Assembly: GCF_006439395.2 (NCBI RefSeq)
Contig: NZ_CP083950.1
Span: 3,224,001 to 3,288,000, forward strand
Direction of reading: 5' to 3'
Origin: Mesorhizobium sp. B4-1-4
Lineage (GTDB): Bacteria > Pseudomonadota > Alphaproteobacteria > Rhizobiales > Rhizobiaceae
Length of the DNA stretch: 64,000 nt
The stretch's first letter is position 1. Every line of letters starts with the position of its first letter. The notes under the pieces are model-generated. The model worked only from the letters and a program-made list of their open reading frames with translations. It searched no databases and was not told the DNA's origin. Both the position numbers and the translations under genes were made by a program. This document shows positions 1 through 9,690 of this stretch, piece by piece.

Positions 1-175
1 CGACAGCATCCAGGCCGGCAGCGGCACCGCCTTCAGCCTGTTGCCAGCGGAAAACGCCACCGGCAACTTCGTCAAGGTCGTGCAGCGTGTGCCGGTCAAG
101 ATCGTCTTCGACAATGCGCCTGACGTGCTCCTGGGCCCCGGCCTTTCGGTGGTGCCGACGGTCAAGGTGCGATGA
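1..175 (+). CDS. HlyD/EmrA-family membrane fusion protein, C-terminal end
   Basis: Only the last 57 codons lie in the window. The reading frame begins at base 2 and ends at TGA 173-175. The peptide has the typical EmrA-type end, a beta-barrel stretch followed by a short tail with LLPAENATGNFVKVVQRVPV near the middle. In this family the adaptor bridges an inner-membrane MFS pump and an outer-membrane channel. Its stop codon overlaps the start of the next gene (ATGA, 172-175), so the two are translationally coupled, as in emrAB pairs. The family call is firm; the exported substrate is unknown. Confidence 0.85.
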   Translation, partial: DSIQAGSGTAFSLLPAENATGNFVKVVQRVPVKIVFDNAPDVLLGPGLSVVPTVKVR

Positions 176-1770
176 CCGGCGAAGCGACGCGCAGGCAAGA
201 CGAGAGCCGTTCCGCCGCCGGCGGCCGCAATCCCTGGCTCATCGCCATCGTGGTCTCCATCGCCACCTTCATGCTGGTGCTCGACACCTCCATCGCCAAT
301 GTGGCGCTGCGCAACATCGCCGGCAGCCTGGCGGCCGGCGTGGATGAAAGCACCTGGATCATCACGACCTACCTTGTCGCCAATTCCGTCATCATTCCGG
401 TCAGCGGCTGGCTGGCCAGCGTTGTCGGCCGCAAGCGCTACTACATGTTTTGCGTCGCGACCTTCACGCTCGCATCGCTGCTGTGCGGACTGGCCCCGAA
501 TCTCCAAATGCTGATCCTGTTCAGGATCCTGCAAGGCCTCGGCGGCGGGGGCATGGCGCCAAGCGAACAATCCATCCTGGCCGACACCTTTCCACCGGAA
601 AAGCGCTCGCAGGCATTCGCCCTCTACGGTATCGCCGTCATCGTCGCGCCGACGGTCGGACCGACCCTTGGCGGTTGGTTGACCGACCATTTCTCCTGGC
701 ACTGGATTTTCTTCATCAACGTGCCCTTCGGCATCCTGTCGGTGGCGCTGGTCCAGTGGTTGCTGGTTGAGCCTAAGGTACTCGAGGACGAACGCCAGGA
801 GAGGCTGCGCGGCGGCCTGAAGATCGACTGGGTCGGCTTCCTGCTGGTCGCCCTGGCGCTTGGCTGCCTGGAAATCTTCCTTGACGAGGGGCAGCGCAAC
901 GACTGGTTCGCATCGACCTTCATCACCATTTTCGCCGTGATCTCGGCGATCTCGTTCCTGCTGCTCATCCCATGGGAACTGAGCCGCGACGACCCGATCG
1001 TAGACATACGGCTGCTCTTCAGCCGCCAGTTTGGCACATCGTTCCTGGTGATGATGGCGGTCGGCGCCGTCCTGTTCTCCACCACGCAGTTGATGCCGCA
1101 GCTGCAGCAGACCGCCTTCGACTACACGGCGACGCTGTCGGGCTTGTCGATGATGCCGGGCGGCATCGCCATGCTGGTGCTGATGCCGGTTTCGGGGTTT
1201 GCCGCTGGTATCGTCCAGCCCAAATACCTGATCATGTTCGGCATGTCGGTGGTGGCGGTCGCGCTATGGCATATGACGTCGCTGACGCCGGACGCCAGCT
1301 TCCGTTTCTTCGCCTTCGCCCGCGTCTTCCTGATGATCGGATTGCCCTTCCTCTTCATTCCGATCTCGACCGCGTCCTATGTCGGCCTGCGGCCGCAGCA
1401 GACCAACCAGGCCTCGGCCCTGATCAACGTCGCCCGCAACATCGGCGGCAGCGTCGGCGTGTCGTTGTCCAACACCGTAATCGCTCAAAACGCGCAATTG
1501 CATCAATCCGATCTGATCGCCCACACGGCACAATCGTCCGCGACGTATCAACAGGTTCTTCGCCAGGTGACCGACCATTTCGTCGCCCAGGGCTCGCCCT
1601 TGGTCGAAGCCAAGCAGCAAGCCATCGGCTGGATCGGCCAGCTCATCGCCCGCCAGGCGTCACTGCTCGCCTATGTCGACGTCTTCCGTTATTGCGCTGT
1701 GGCGACGGCCTTGCTTGTTCCGCTGGCGCTTTTGCTCCGATCTCCCAAGCCGAAGCCTCAAGGGCACTAG
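172..1770 (+). CDS. DHA2-family MFS drug exporter (EmrB/QacA type)
   Basis: The product is 532 residues with about 14 hydrophobic segments, the usual size of DHA2 proton-drug antiporters. N-terminal landmarks are LDTSIANVALRNIAG in the first helix, the GRKRYYM loop, and the motif C-like stretch near residue 160 (APTVGPTLGGWL). It presumably expels hydrophobic compounds by proton exchange together with the adaptor encoded just upstream, which overlaps it by four bases. The start at 172 is fixed by that overlap. It is followed after 20 bases by a strong hairpin. The substrate cannot be read from sequence. Confidence 0.92.
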   Translation: MTGEATRRQDESRSAAGGRNPWLIAIVVSIATFMLVLDTSIANVALRNIAGSLAAGVDESTWIITTYLVANSVIIPVSGWLASVVGRKRYYMFCVATFTLASLLCGLAPNLQMLILFRILQGLGGGGMAPSEQSILADTFPPEKRSQAFALYGIAVIVAPTVGPTLGGWLTDHFSWHWIFFINVPFGILSVALVQWLLVEPKVLEDERQERLRGGLKIDWVGFLLVALALGCLEIFLDEGQRNDWFASTFITIFAVISAISFLLLIPWELSRDDPIVDIRLLFSRQFGTSFLVMMAVGAVLFSTTQLMPQLQQTAFDYTATLSGLSMMPGGIAMLVLMPVSGFAAGIVQPKYLIMFGMSVVAVALWHMTSLTPDASFRFFAFARVFLMIGLPFLFIPISTASYVGLRPQQTNQASALINVARNIGGSVGVSLSNTVIAQNAQLHQSDLIAHTAQSSATYQQVLRQVTDHFVAQGSPLVEAKQQAIGWIGQLIARQASLLAYVDVFRYCAVATALLVPLALLLRSPKPKPQGH

Positions 1771-1790
1771 CCTGGAGGGCGCAAACAGCG

Positions 1791-1830
1791 CCGGCGGCGT
1801 AATCGGGGTGCACCTCGATGACGCCGCCGG
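1791..1830. terminator. 40-base near-perfect hairpin between convergent genes
   Basis: Bases 1791-1800 (CCGGCGGCGT) pair with 1821-1830 (ACGCCGCCGG). The 20 bases between are themselves almost fully self-complementary, with one A.G mismatch and one G.U pair. It lies 20 bases after the MFS stop and before the end of the convergent frmA-like gene at 2001. There is no T-tract, so Rho-independent termination is inferred from position and stem strength only. Confidence 0.45.
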
Positions 1831-2000
1831 TTGACGCCGGGCTTTGGGAACACGCTGACCTGGCCGGGAGGCTGGAGGCCGCGAAAAGCCTTGGCGTTTC
1901 CGTGACTATGCCCGCAGGCGCCGGACTTGCCGGCCGTCCATCGGGCCCGGAGGCAGTCGTAGGATCGAGCCCGGTCTTGGCTGGCGGCGTGTGGCTGTCT

Positions 2001-3128
<1,128 letters not shown>

Positions 3129-3185
3129 TCTTCCATCTCCCCAAACTTCATTTGCCAGGCCGTGCCCGGACTCTTCTGAAAATGA

Positions 3186-3836
3186 TTATGCTGCGGCCCT
3201 GGCAGGTCCTGCCGGGAACACGCCCGACATAACGGTAAATCCCTTGATGCGCTTGACGCGATCGCACCAGCGACGGATCGCCGGATAATCCTGGCGCGGG
3301 ATGCCCCCCTCCTCCGACAGGATGATGTAGGGGAAGCAGGCAATATCGGCGATGGTCGGATGACCGGCCGGGCAGATCCAGTTGCGGCCTTGCTGCTCGC
3401 TGAACCATAAATGCTCGTCGAGGATGCGGAATAGCCGATGCGCTCCGGCGCGCGCGGCATCGATGTCGAAATCGTAGAACAGCGCATCATGCAGGCGGGC
3501 GGCAGACGCCGTTGCGGTGATACCGTCGGCAAAAGCCAGCCACTGGCTGACTTCGCCAAGCAAGTCCGGATTGTCTCGCGGGTACCAGGTGCCGGACCGA
3601 TCGTATTTCGATGCGAGATAGACCAGGATTGCCTGGGCGTCGCGCAGGATCAGTCCACCATCCTCGATGACCGGCAGTTGCCCGAGCGGATTGAGCTTCA
3701 GGAACCATTCCGACTTGTGTTCGCGGCCCGGATAGAAGTCCACCGGCACGGTTCTGTACTCAATGCCGAGGAAACTCATCAGCAGGCGCAATTTGTAGCA
3801 ATTGCCAGAAAGTTCGTAGTCGTAAAGCGTGATCAT
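3186..3836 (-). CDS. Glutathione S-transferase-like protein (NdmE-like by context)
   Basis: The 216-residue cytosolic GST-fold protein has an N-terminal thioredoxin-like domain (opening ITLYDYELSGNCYKLRL, with NPLGQLPVIEDGG near residue 50) and an all-helical C-terminal domain. It lies between the Rieske-reductase gene (8-base gap) and the formaldehyde dehydrogenase gene. In Pseudomonas putida CBB5 the GST homologue NdmE is reported to act structurally in the NdmC-NdmD 7-methylxanthine demethylase complex. The same neighbours are present here, so a scaffold role is at least as likely as conjugation chemistry. A standalone detoxification GST remains possible. Confidence 0.82.
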   Translation of the reverse strand: MITLYDYELSGNCYKLRLLMSFLGIEYRTVPVDFYPGREHKSEWFLKLNPLGQLPVIEDGGLILRDAQAILVYLASKYDRSGTWYPRDNPDLLGEVSQWLAFADGITATASAARLHDALFYDFDIDAARAGAHRLFRILDEHLWFSEQQGRNWICPAGHPTIADIACFPYIILSEEGGIPRQDYPAIRRWCDRVKRIKGFTVMSGVFPAGPARAAA

Positions 3837-3844
3837 CGGCCCCC

Positions 3845-5611
3845 CTAGATGTCCAGCACGAGGCGCGCGGACTTCGCTCGCGACACACAGGTCATGATCT
3901 TGGTCCCTGCCTTCCTCTCGGCGTCGTTGAGATAGACGTCCTGATGGTCGGGCTCACCTTCGATCACCGTCGCCACGCAGGTGCCGCAGGCGCCCTGCTC
4001 GCAAGATGACGGCACCTCGATGCCGTTCTCGCGCATGACCTGCAGGATCGTCTTGCCGGCCGGTACTTGCAGCGTGACGCAGGACCGCGCCAAAGCGATC
4101 TCGAAGCTCGAGCTGTCGTCGATCTTGTTGGTGTTCTTGAAATACTCGAAATGCACTGCCGTATCCGGCCAGCCTTGCTCGGCCGCGATCTTGCGCGCGG
4201 CTTCCAGCATCGGCCCGGGGCCGCAGATGTAGAGATGCATGCCGTTCCGGTAACCGCCGAGAATCTGTCGAAGTTCGGCGCCGGTCGCATCCGGCGACAG
4301 CCCGAGATGCGGCTTGAGCGCATCGCCGAGTTGCTTCAGCCGGTCGGCAAAAGCGAGATGCTCTTCGCCTTGCACAAAATAATGCAGTTCATGCGTCAGG
4401 TCCTGGTTCTTCAGCGCCTGCGCCATGGCGAGCAGCGGCGTGATGCCGATGCCGCCGGCGACGAAGATCGTCCTGATGGAGTCGCGGCGCAGCGGGAAGT
4501 TGTTGCGCGGCTCCGAAATCGCCAGCACATCGCCCTCGCGAACAGTCTCGTGCATGCATTTCGAACCGCCCTTCGAATCCTGCTCCAGCTTGACGCCGAT
4601 GACGAAACTGTCGGTCTCGCCCGGCCCGTTGGTAATCGAATATTGGCGGACCTCGCCATTTGGCATGTGTACGTCGATATGCGCGCCGGGCTGGAAAGTG
4701 GGCAGAAGGCCCTCGATCGGGCGAAGCTCGAAACCCACGATCCCATCAGCGGCCTGCCATTTCCTCGCCACCGTGACGCGCAGCGCCGCCTTGCGGCCAT
4801 GCGTGGTCAGTTCCGGTATTTCGGCAAGCTCGGCCGACACCCTTTCATAGACCGGTTCGAGCGGCGCGGGCGCCAACGCGTTCGCCGCCTCGCGCTCCGC
4901 CTCGTCACGCAGTTTCGACAGCCGTTCATTGTGGTGGCGCAGGATGGCGATGCGCGCAGCCCCCTCGGCATCCTGATCGAGCACGCCGCGGATGACCGAG
5001 CGGTTGGAATCGACCGGCTGAACAAAGAAGACACCATGCGTCTGCGCGTTGCCATCGCGCGAATGCAGCGCCACGGCAAAATCCTGAGCGGCCTCGACCA
5101 GGGTTTCGCCACCATCGCCATCGATCGCCCCATTCGGCTGAAAGCGGTAGGCCTTCAGCCGTTCAACGACCCGGTCGGCCGGCGCGTTGACCGGAATTCC
5201 ACGCAATGCAAGAAGCTTGCCCTCGGGGAGGCTGGCAATGGCAGGCACTTCGCCGCGCGGCTCTTCGGACGACCAGACCAGGCCATAGCGCTCGACTGCC
5301 GGAAAGGTGCGGTTGGTGATGGTGCGGGCCGGCGCGTCGGCCGGATGTGCGGGGATATAGGTGCAGCCAGCCGTGCGGTTCGAATAGCGCCAGCCGTGAT
5401 ACTGGCACTTCAACTCGCGGCCGTCATTGATGCCGATCGACAACCTGACGCCGCGATGCAGGCAGCGGTTCTCCCAGATGTTGACGTAGCCGTCATCGGC
5501 ACGCCAGACGGCGAATTCCCGGCCGAGCAATTGGCCGTGGAACACATGGCGAAACGGCAGGTCATGGGCGGCAGCGATCGGATGCCACTGGCTCTTGGCT
5601 ACTTCCAGCAT
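3845..5611 (-). CDS. Rieske-domain/ferredoxin-reductase fusion (NdmD-like electron transfer component)
   Basis: The 588-residue product joins three redox modules. Residues 1-110 are a Rieske [2Fe-2S] domain with ligands C50, H52, C69 and H72. Residues about 280-500 are a phthalate-dioxygenase-reductase type flavin and NAD(P)H domain, with RQYSITNGPGE for flavin and GGIGITPLLAMA for nucleotide. Residues about 505-588 are a plant-type ferredoxin with C537, C542, C545 and C575. Ordinary oxygenase reductases have no Rieske domain. The extra one is the hallmark of NdmD, which supplies the Rieske centre to the Rieske-less NdmC. The start has a GGAG site about 8 bases upstream. The upstream genes encode two oxygenase subunits that lack Rieske ligands. 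Confidence 0.9.
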   Translation of the reverse strand: MLEVAKSQWHPIAAAHDLPFRHVFHGQLLGREFAVWRADDGYVNIWENRCLHRGVRLSIGINDGRELKCQYHGWRYSNRTAGCTYIPAHPADAPARTITNRTFPAVERYGLVWSSEEPRGEVPAIASLPEGKLLALRGIPVNAPADRVVERLKAYRFQPNGAIDGDGGETLVEAAQDFAVALHSRDGNAQTHGVFFVQPVDSNRSVIRGVLDQDAEGAARIAILRHHNERLSKLRDEAEREAANALAPAPLEPVYERVSAELAEIPELTTHGRKAALRVTVARKWQAADGIVGFELRPIEGLLPTFQPGAHIDVHMPNGEVRQYSITNGPGETDSFVIGVKLEQDSKGGSKCMHETVREGDVLAISEPRNNFPLRRDSIRTIFVAGGIGITPLLAMAQALKNQDLTHELHYFVQGEEHLAFADRLKQLGDALKPHLGLSPDATGAELRQILGGYRNGMHLYICGPGPMLEAARKIAAEQGWPDTAVHFEYFKNTNKIDDSSSFEIALARSCVTLQVPAGKTILQVMRENGIEVPSSCEQGACGTCVATVIEGEPDHQDVYLNDAERKAGTKIMTCVSRAKSARLVLDI

Positions 5612-5635
5612 TCGTCGTCTCCAAAAAATGTCTTG

Positions 5636-6526
5636 TCAGGCCGCGGCCGGAATGACCCCGTAGGTCACGCCCTTCTGGCTCAGCCAGCGCCGGTATGCGA
5701 TGGCGGACTTGTCGGCACGGATCGGGGTTTCGGCGCGCGGATCGAGCGGCAGGCGTTTCGGCACCTGGTTCTCGAGGATCGGCTTGTCCTGGCCGAAGAT
5801 CGTTTGCTGGAAGCGCTTGATCACCTTGTCTTCATTGTCCTCGTCGAGGACGCAAAGCAGCATGTGCGCACGTACATGCTCCTGATCGACCGGCTGCAGG
5901 AAGATGGCGATCACGTCGCGCCGGGCCTCGTCGACCGGGCTCGATTTGTAGAGCACCGAGCAATAGGGGTGCGGCACGCGATAGACGTAATCCACGTCGG
6001 CGCCGCCATCGGAAGCAGTCGAAGCCATCGGCTGGAAGAAGCGGCAACGGGTAGCCAGGATCTCGTCACGATCCACCGAAATCTCGACGTCGTATTCCTT
6101 CACTTCGGTATGCGGTTCGACGCCGAGAATGTCGGTGTGCACATAGGGAAAGTGGCCCATGTCAAGGAAATTTTCGATGGCGCGGGGCGCCGAGACATTG
6201 ACGCCAAAGGTTGCCGCGTTGAGCTTGCGGCGATCCGGCTCGCCATATTCGGGGATCGGGAACAGATCGGCTGGCGGCGACCCAAGCGAGGTCCAGACGT
6301 AGCCATAGGCGCTCCTTGCCGGAAGCCTGTCGACGCTCGAAACCTGATCGGCCCAACGCAAATCCGGCCGCGAGCGCCAGACAATCGGCTCTCCGTTGCC
6401 ATCGACTGCGAAACTGAGGCGCTCCTCAAGCAAAACTGTTTCCTGAATAACCCCTGGGGCGGCCTCGGCGATCGCACCGACAGGATGCCAGAGATTGAGA
6501 ATCACAGGATCGGAGCATTTTGTCAT
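5636..6526 (-). CDS. Rieske-less oxygenase catalytic subunit, second copy (NdmC-like)
   Basis: The 296-residue protein carries the C-terminal catalytic domain of Rieske-type oxygenases. The mononuclear iron motif is LDMGHFPYVH with H125 and H130, and the probable carboxylate ligand is in GQDKPILENQ near residue 250. The N-terminus starts like a Rieske domain (LWHPVGAIAEA) but the region that should hold C-x-H and C-x2-H is missing. No internal electron-donating cluster can form, so it must receive electrons from another protein, most simply the Rieske domain of the adjacent reductase. It is paralogous to the next upstream gene; their C-terminal blocks share VPKRLPLDPRAETPIRAD. The substrate is unknown. 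Confidence 0.87.
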   Translation of the reverse strand: MTKCSDPVILNLWHPVGAIAEAAPGVIQETVLLEERLSFAVDGNGEPIVWRSRPDLRWADQVSSVDRLPARSAYGYVWTSLGSPPADLFPIPEYGEPDRRKLNAATFGVNVSAPRAIENFLDMGHFPYVHTDILGVEPHTEVKEYDVEISVDRDEILATRCRFFQPMASTASDGGADVDYVYRVPHPYCSVLYKSSPVDEARRDVIAIFLQPVDQEHVRAHMLLCVLDEDNEDKVIKRFQQTIFGQDKPILENQVPKRLPLDPRAETPIRADKSAIAYRRWLSQKGVTYGVIPAAA

Positions 6527-6556
6527 CGTGTTACCTTTGAATGGCGTTGGATGTCA

Positions 6557-7414
6557 TCAAGCTTGTGCCGGTATGGCGCCATAAGTGACGGCCCGATCGC
6601 GCAGCCAGCGTCGATATGAAACCGAGACGGCATCTGCTCGGATCGGCGTTTCGGCGCGCGGATCAAGCGGCAGGCGCTTGGGTACCTGGTTTTCCAGGAT
6701 CGGCTTGTCCTGGGCGAAGATAAGCTGCATGAAGCTGCGCACCGTTGCCGCCGCCATGCCTTCCTTGAGATAGCAAAGATAGGGATGGGCGATGCAGTTC
6801 TCCTCGTCGACCGGCTGCACGAAGAGAGTGATCACATCGAGCCGGTCCTTCTGGATCGGATTGCTCTTGTAGAGCGCCACCGTATAGGGCCGGATCACCT
6901 TGTAGATGTAGTCGACGACAAATCCTTCCCTGGCGGTCGGCGAGGCGATGGGCTGATAGAATTTGCATTCGGTCGCCAGCACCTCGTCCTGGGCGGTGAT
7001 TTCCACCTTGTAGGGCGCCACTTCCGTATGCGGCTCTTCGCCAAGCCAGCCGGTGTGGATGAAGGGGAAATGGCCCATGTCGAGAAAATTCTCGACGGCC
7101 CGAAGACCGGATACCTTGACCGCGATCGACCCGCCACTGACGAGATGGCGGTCGGCCTCGTCGGCCTCGGGAATGTAGATGATGTCGCGCCAGGGCTTGT
7201 CGAGACATGCCCAGATGAAGCCGTAGCGCTCAGCGCTCTTCAGCGCGGCGCCGGTATCGCTGCGCACGACATCAGTCCTGTCGCGACGCCTGCGCACCAC
7301 GAGGTCGACCCCCAGCAGACGTGTCGGAAATGGCATATCCTGGCTGAGCGATTCCTGGTCGGCGACAACATGCCAGTCGTTCAGAAGCTCGCGATCGACG
7401 CAGCGGGTTGCCAT
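6557..7414 (-). CDS. Rieske-less oxygenase catalytic subunit, first copy (NdmC-like)
   Basis: The 285-residue paralogue of the next gene has iron-binding H115 and H120 in LDMGHFPFIH and a likely Asp ligand in AQDKPILENQ. The N-terminal part (LNDWHVVADQESL) aligns with the beginning of Rieske oxygenases, then skips the segment with both cluster-ligand pairs and resumes at ERYGFIWACLD. The ATG at 7414 is chosen because GGGAGGG lies 7 bases upstream; an in-frame TTG at 7429 is less likely. It is the first gene of the operon, 30 bases before the second copy, and is divergent from the GntR regulator. A hydroxylating demethylase role is inferred from the operon. Confidence 0.87.
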   Translation of the reverse strand: MATRCVDRELLNDWHVVADQESLSQDMPFPTRLLGVDLVVRRRRDRTDVVRSDTGAALKSAERYGFIWACLDKPWRDIIYIPEADEADRHLVSGGSIAVKVSGLRAVENFLDMGHFPFIHTGWLGEEPHTEVAPYKVEITAQDEVLATECKFYQPIASPTAREGFVVDYIYKVIRPYTVALYKSNPIQKDRLDVITLFVQPVDEENCIAHPYLCYLKEGMAAATVRSFMQLIFAQDKPILENQVPKRLPLDPRAETPIRADAVSVSYRRWLRDRAVTYGAIPAQA

Positions 7415-7492
7415 CGGCTTCCCTCCCAACTCGGCTAGCCCTTCACCATGAACCTAGCCCGGCGTTTCGACATGACGAAATCACAAGATTGG

Positions 7493-7521
7493 ATATCAAT
7501 CAATAATTTTTTGTTGGCCAA
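7493..7521 (-). promoter_or_regulatory. Possible promoter of the demethylase operon
   Basis: On the minus strand TTGGCC (7516-7521) and TGATAT (7493-7498) are separated by exactly 17 bases, inside an unusually AT-rich patch of the divergent region 7415-7587. The -35 match is poor. A TTGACA on the plus strand at 7536-7541 could serve the GntR gene but has no convincing -10. This region is where a GntR operator would be expected; no clear palindrome was assigned. Confidence 0.3.
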
Positions 7522-7587
7522 ATTCGTTTTTTGTGTTGACAGATTTCGGTGATTGACTTCCGATGCATGAAACTCTGAATCCGGGAT

Positions 7588-8502
7588 ATGTCGCATCCCA
7601 ACGAGGCACGTCGTCACCACGGAAAGCCTGCTGATCATGTCCTCGAAATGGCGGAGAGCCGCGCCTTGACCAGCCGTTCCCAGACGATCGCGGATACACT
7701 GACACGCGCCATCATCGATCACCGTCTGGTTCCGGGATGCAAGCTCGGCGAGCGCGAGCTCGCGGAAATATTCGACGTCAGCCGCATCGTGGTGCGCCAG
7801 GCCTTGATACGGCTTGCCGACGACGGACTGGCCCAGATCGAGCGCAATCGCGGCGCCTTCGTCGCCAAGCCGAGCATGCAGGAGGCGATGGAAATCTACG
7901 ACGCCCTGACGCTTGTCGAACAGGGCGTGGCCGCCCAGCTCAGCGACCGCCTTGGTCCGGCCGGATGGGCGGAATTGCGCCAGCATGTCGAACGTCAACG
8001 CCAGGCGGTTGCTGCCGGCAACGATGCGTTGGCCGATGTGCTCGGGCAGGAATTCCACACCGTTTTCGTACGTCTCAGCCGCAACAAGGTGATGCAGGAA
8101 ATCCATGCACAGCTCGTGCGCCGCACGACGCTGCTGCGCTCGCTCATCACCGCGGATTTCGACTATTGCAATCTGCTCGACGACCATTCGCGGGTCGTCG
8201 ACCTCCTGGAAAAGGGCCGCCTGAAACAGGCCATGGACCTGATCGACACGCATCACCGCACCGTGGTGCGCGGCTACATCATGGACCGTGAGGTGTTTGC
8301 GGAGATGACGCCGGCCGAGGCGCTGGCGCCTTACCTTGACGGCAAGGCCGACGGTGCAACCCTGGTGCCATCGAGGAAGCCGGCAAAGACATCCGGAAAT
8401 GGCGACAGCGCGGGGCACGTGCACGTCCATCTCCCCAAAACAGACCGGGCATCGACAAGCCGGGCATCAACCAAAAAAACCAACAGAGGGTTACCAACAT
8501 GA
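7588..8502 (+). CDS. GntR-family transcriptional regulator (FCD subfamily)
   Basis: The 304-residue protein has an N-terminal winged helix (residues about 30-95; GERELAEIFDVSRIVVRQAL is the recognition region) and an all-helical FCD ligand domain (about 105-235) with the expected metal-binding acidic and His residues. A low-complexity tail of about 50 residues follows. It is transcribed away from the demethylase operon and overlaps the start of the BMP binding-protein gene by four bases. It probably controls both directions in response to the imported substrate. The P. putida caffeine cluster is also reported to carry a GntR-type regulator. Confidence 0.9.
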   Translation: MSHPNEARRHHGKPADHVLEMAESRALTSRSQTIADTLTRAIIDHRLVPGCKLGERELAEIFDVSRIVVRQALIRLADDGLAQIERNRGAFVAKPSMQEAMEIYDALTLVEQGVAAQLSDRLGPAGWAELRQHVERQRQAVAAGNDALADVLGQEFHTVFVRLSRNKVMQEIHAQLVRRTTLLRSLITADFDYCNLLDDHSRVVDLLEKGRLKQAMDLIDTHHRTVVRGYIMDREVFAEMTPAEALAPYLDGKADGATLVPSRKPAKTSGNGDSAGHVHVHLPKTDRASTSRASTKKTNRGLPT

Positions 8503-9593
8503 ACGACCTGACAAGACGCGGATTCCTCAAATACAGCGGCGCGATCGGCGCCGCGATCGGCGCTGGAGGACTGAGCACCATCGCGCGGGCCCAGGAGGTG
8601 CTCAAGATCGGCGTCGTCTATGTCTCGCCGGTCGCGGAGATCGGCTGGACCAAGCAGCACAGTCTTGGCGTCGACGCGATCAAGTCGCAATTCGGCGACA
8701 AGGTCGCCCTGACCGTCATCGACAACATCTTCATGCCGCAGGACGCGGAGCGCATCTTCCGCGAGCTCGCCAGCGCCGGCAACCAACTGATCTTCGGCAC
8801 CAGCTTCTCGCACGGCACGCCGATGCAGAAGGTGGCGCCGCGCTTCCCCAAGATCGCCTTCGAACATTGCTCGGGCATCGTCCATCTCGCCAATCTCGGG
8901 ACCTTCGAGGCCAAGTACTACGAAGGCACCTTCGTCGCCGGAGCGGCGGGCGGCTATATGTCGAAATCGGGCAAGATCGGCTTCATCGGCGGCTTTCCGA
9001 TCCCCGACATCGTCGGCCCCGCCAATGCGCTCCTGCTCGGCGCGCAAAGCGTCAACCCGAACGCCACCTGCAACGCCATTTTCCTCAATTCCTGGTTCGA
9101 TCCGGGCAAGGAGAAGGAGGCGGCCAAGACGCTGCTTTCGCAAGGCTGCGACGTTATCTGTTCGATGACCGATACCGCGACAGGCGTCCAGGTTGCCGGC
9201 GAAGGCGGCGCCTGGTCGATCGGCTATGCCAGCGACATGGCCAAGTTCGGCTCGGGCAAGCAGCTGACCTCCTTCGTGCTGGACTGGACCAGCGACTATG
9301 TTGGTGCCGCCAAGGCTGTCGCCGCCGGCAGCTGGAAGCCGGAAGTGCGTTGGGACGGACTGGCCGCCGGCGTCGTGAAGATGGCGCCCTACAATGACGG
9401 CATGCCAGCCGACACCAAGGCCAAGCTCAAGCAGCTCGAAGCCGACATCGGCAGCGGCAAGGTGCATCCTTATGCCGGCGAGTTGAAGGACCAGGACGGC
9501 AAGGTCAAGGTTGCGGCGGGATCGGTTTTGACCGACGACGACATTCGCGGCATGAACTGGTTCGTCAAGGGGATGATCGGCAAGCTGAGCTGA
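8499..9593 (+). CDS. BMP-family ABC transporter substrate-binding protein
   Basis: The 364-residue periplasmic protein starts with a twin-arginine-type leader (LTRRGFLKYSGAIG, cleavage near ARA-QEV at about residue 32). It continues with the basic membrane protein fold, including KIGVVYVSPVAEIGWT and a late DWTSDYVGAAKAV. BMP proteins characterised so far mostly bind nucleosides or related purines. GAGGG precedes the ATG, which overlaps the GntR stop codon. ATPase and permease genes follow. Given the divergent demethylase operon, a methylated purine is a reasonable ligand, but the remnant vitamin B6 genes downstream leave a pyridine ligand possible. Confidence 0.92.
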   Translation: MNDLTRRGFLKYSGAIGAAIGAGGLSTIARAQEVLKIGVVYVSPVAEIGWTKQHSLGVDAIKSQFGDKVALTVIDNIFMPQDAERIFRELASAGNQLIFGTSFSHGTPMQKVAPRFPKIAFEHCSGIVHLANLGTFEAKYYEGTFVAGAAGGYMSKSGKIGFIGGFPIPDIVGPANALLLGAQSVNPNATCNAIFLNSWFDPGKEKEAAKTLLSQGCDVICSMTDTATGVQVAGEGGAWSIGYASDMAKFGSGKQLTSFVLDWTSDYVGAAKAVAAGSWKPEVRWDGLAAGVVKMAPYNDGMPADTKAKLKQLEADIGSGKVHPYAGELKDQDGKVKVAAGSVLTDDDIRGMNWFVKGMIGKLS

Positions 9594-9610
9594 TCGCCAT
9601 CGCAGAGCCG

Positions 9611-9642
9611 GGAGACGCCGAAGCCTGACCTTCGGCGTCTCC
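9611..9642. terminator. Perfect 13-bp-arm hairpin between binding-protein and ATPase genes
   Basis: GGAGACGCCGAAG at 9611-9623 is fully complementary to CTTCGGCGTCTCC at 9630-9642, with a 6-base loop. It lies 17 bases after the binding-protein stop and 48 bases before the ATPase start. Such intra-operon hairpins commonly protect the binding-protein mRNA or partly terminate transcription. There is no T-run, so attenuation or mRNA stabilisation is more likely than full termination. Confidence 0.6.
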
Positions 9643-9690
9643 TTGCCTGGTTCCCGTCCAACCTCGCTTCACGCCACGGCAGGACCCGCC

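Noticed and set aside
4067..6619. 850-codon open frame on the plus strand opposite the Rieske-reductase and oxygenase genes
   Set aside because: Its translation is Arg/His/Asp-rich without any family motif, and the minus-strand frames carry clear iron-sulfur, flavin and iron-site motifs. It is an antisense shadow caused by high GC.
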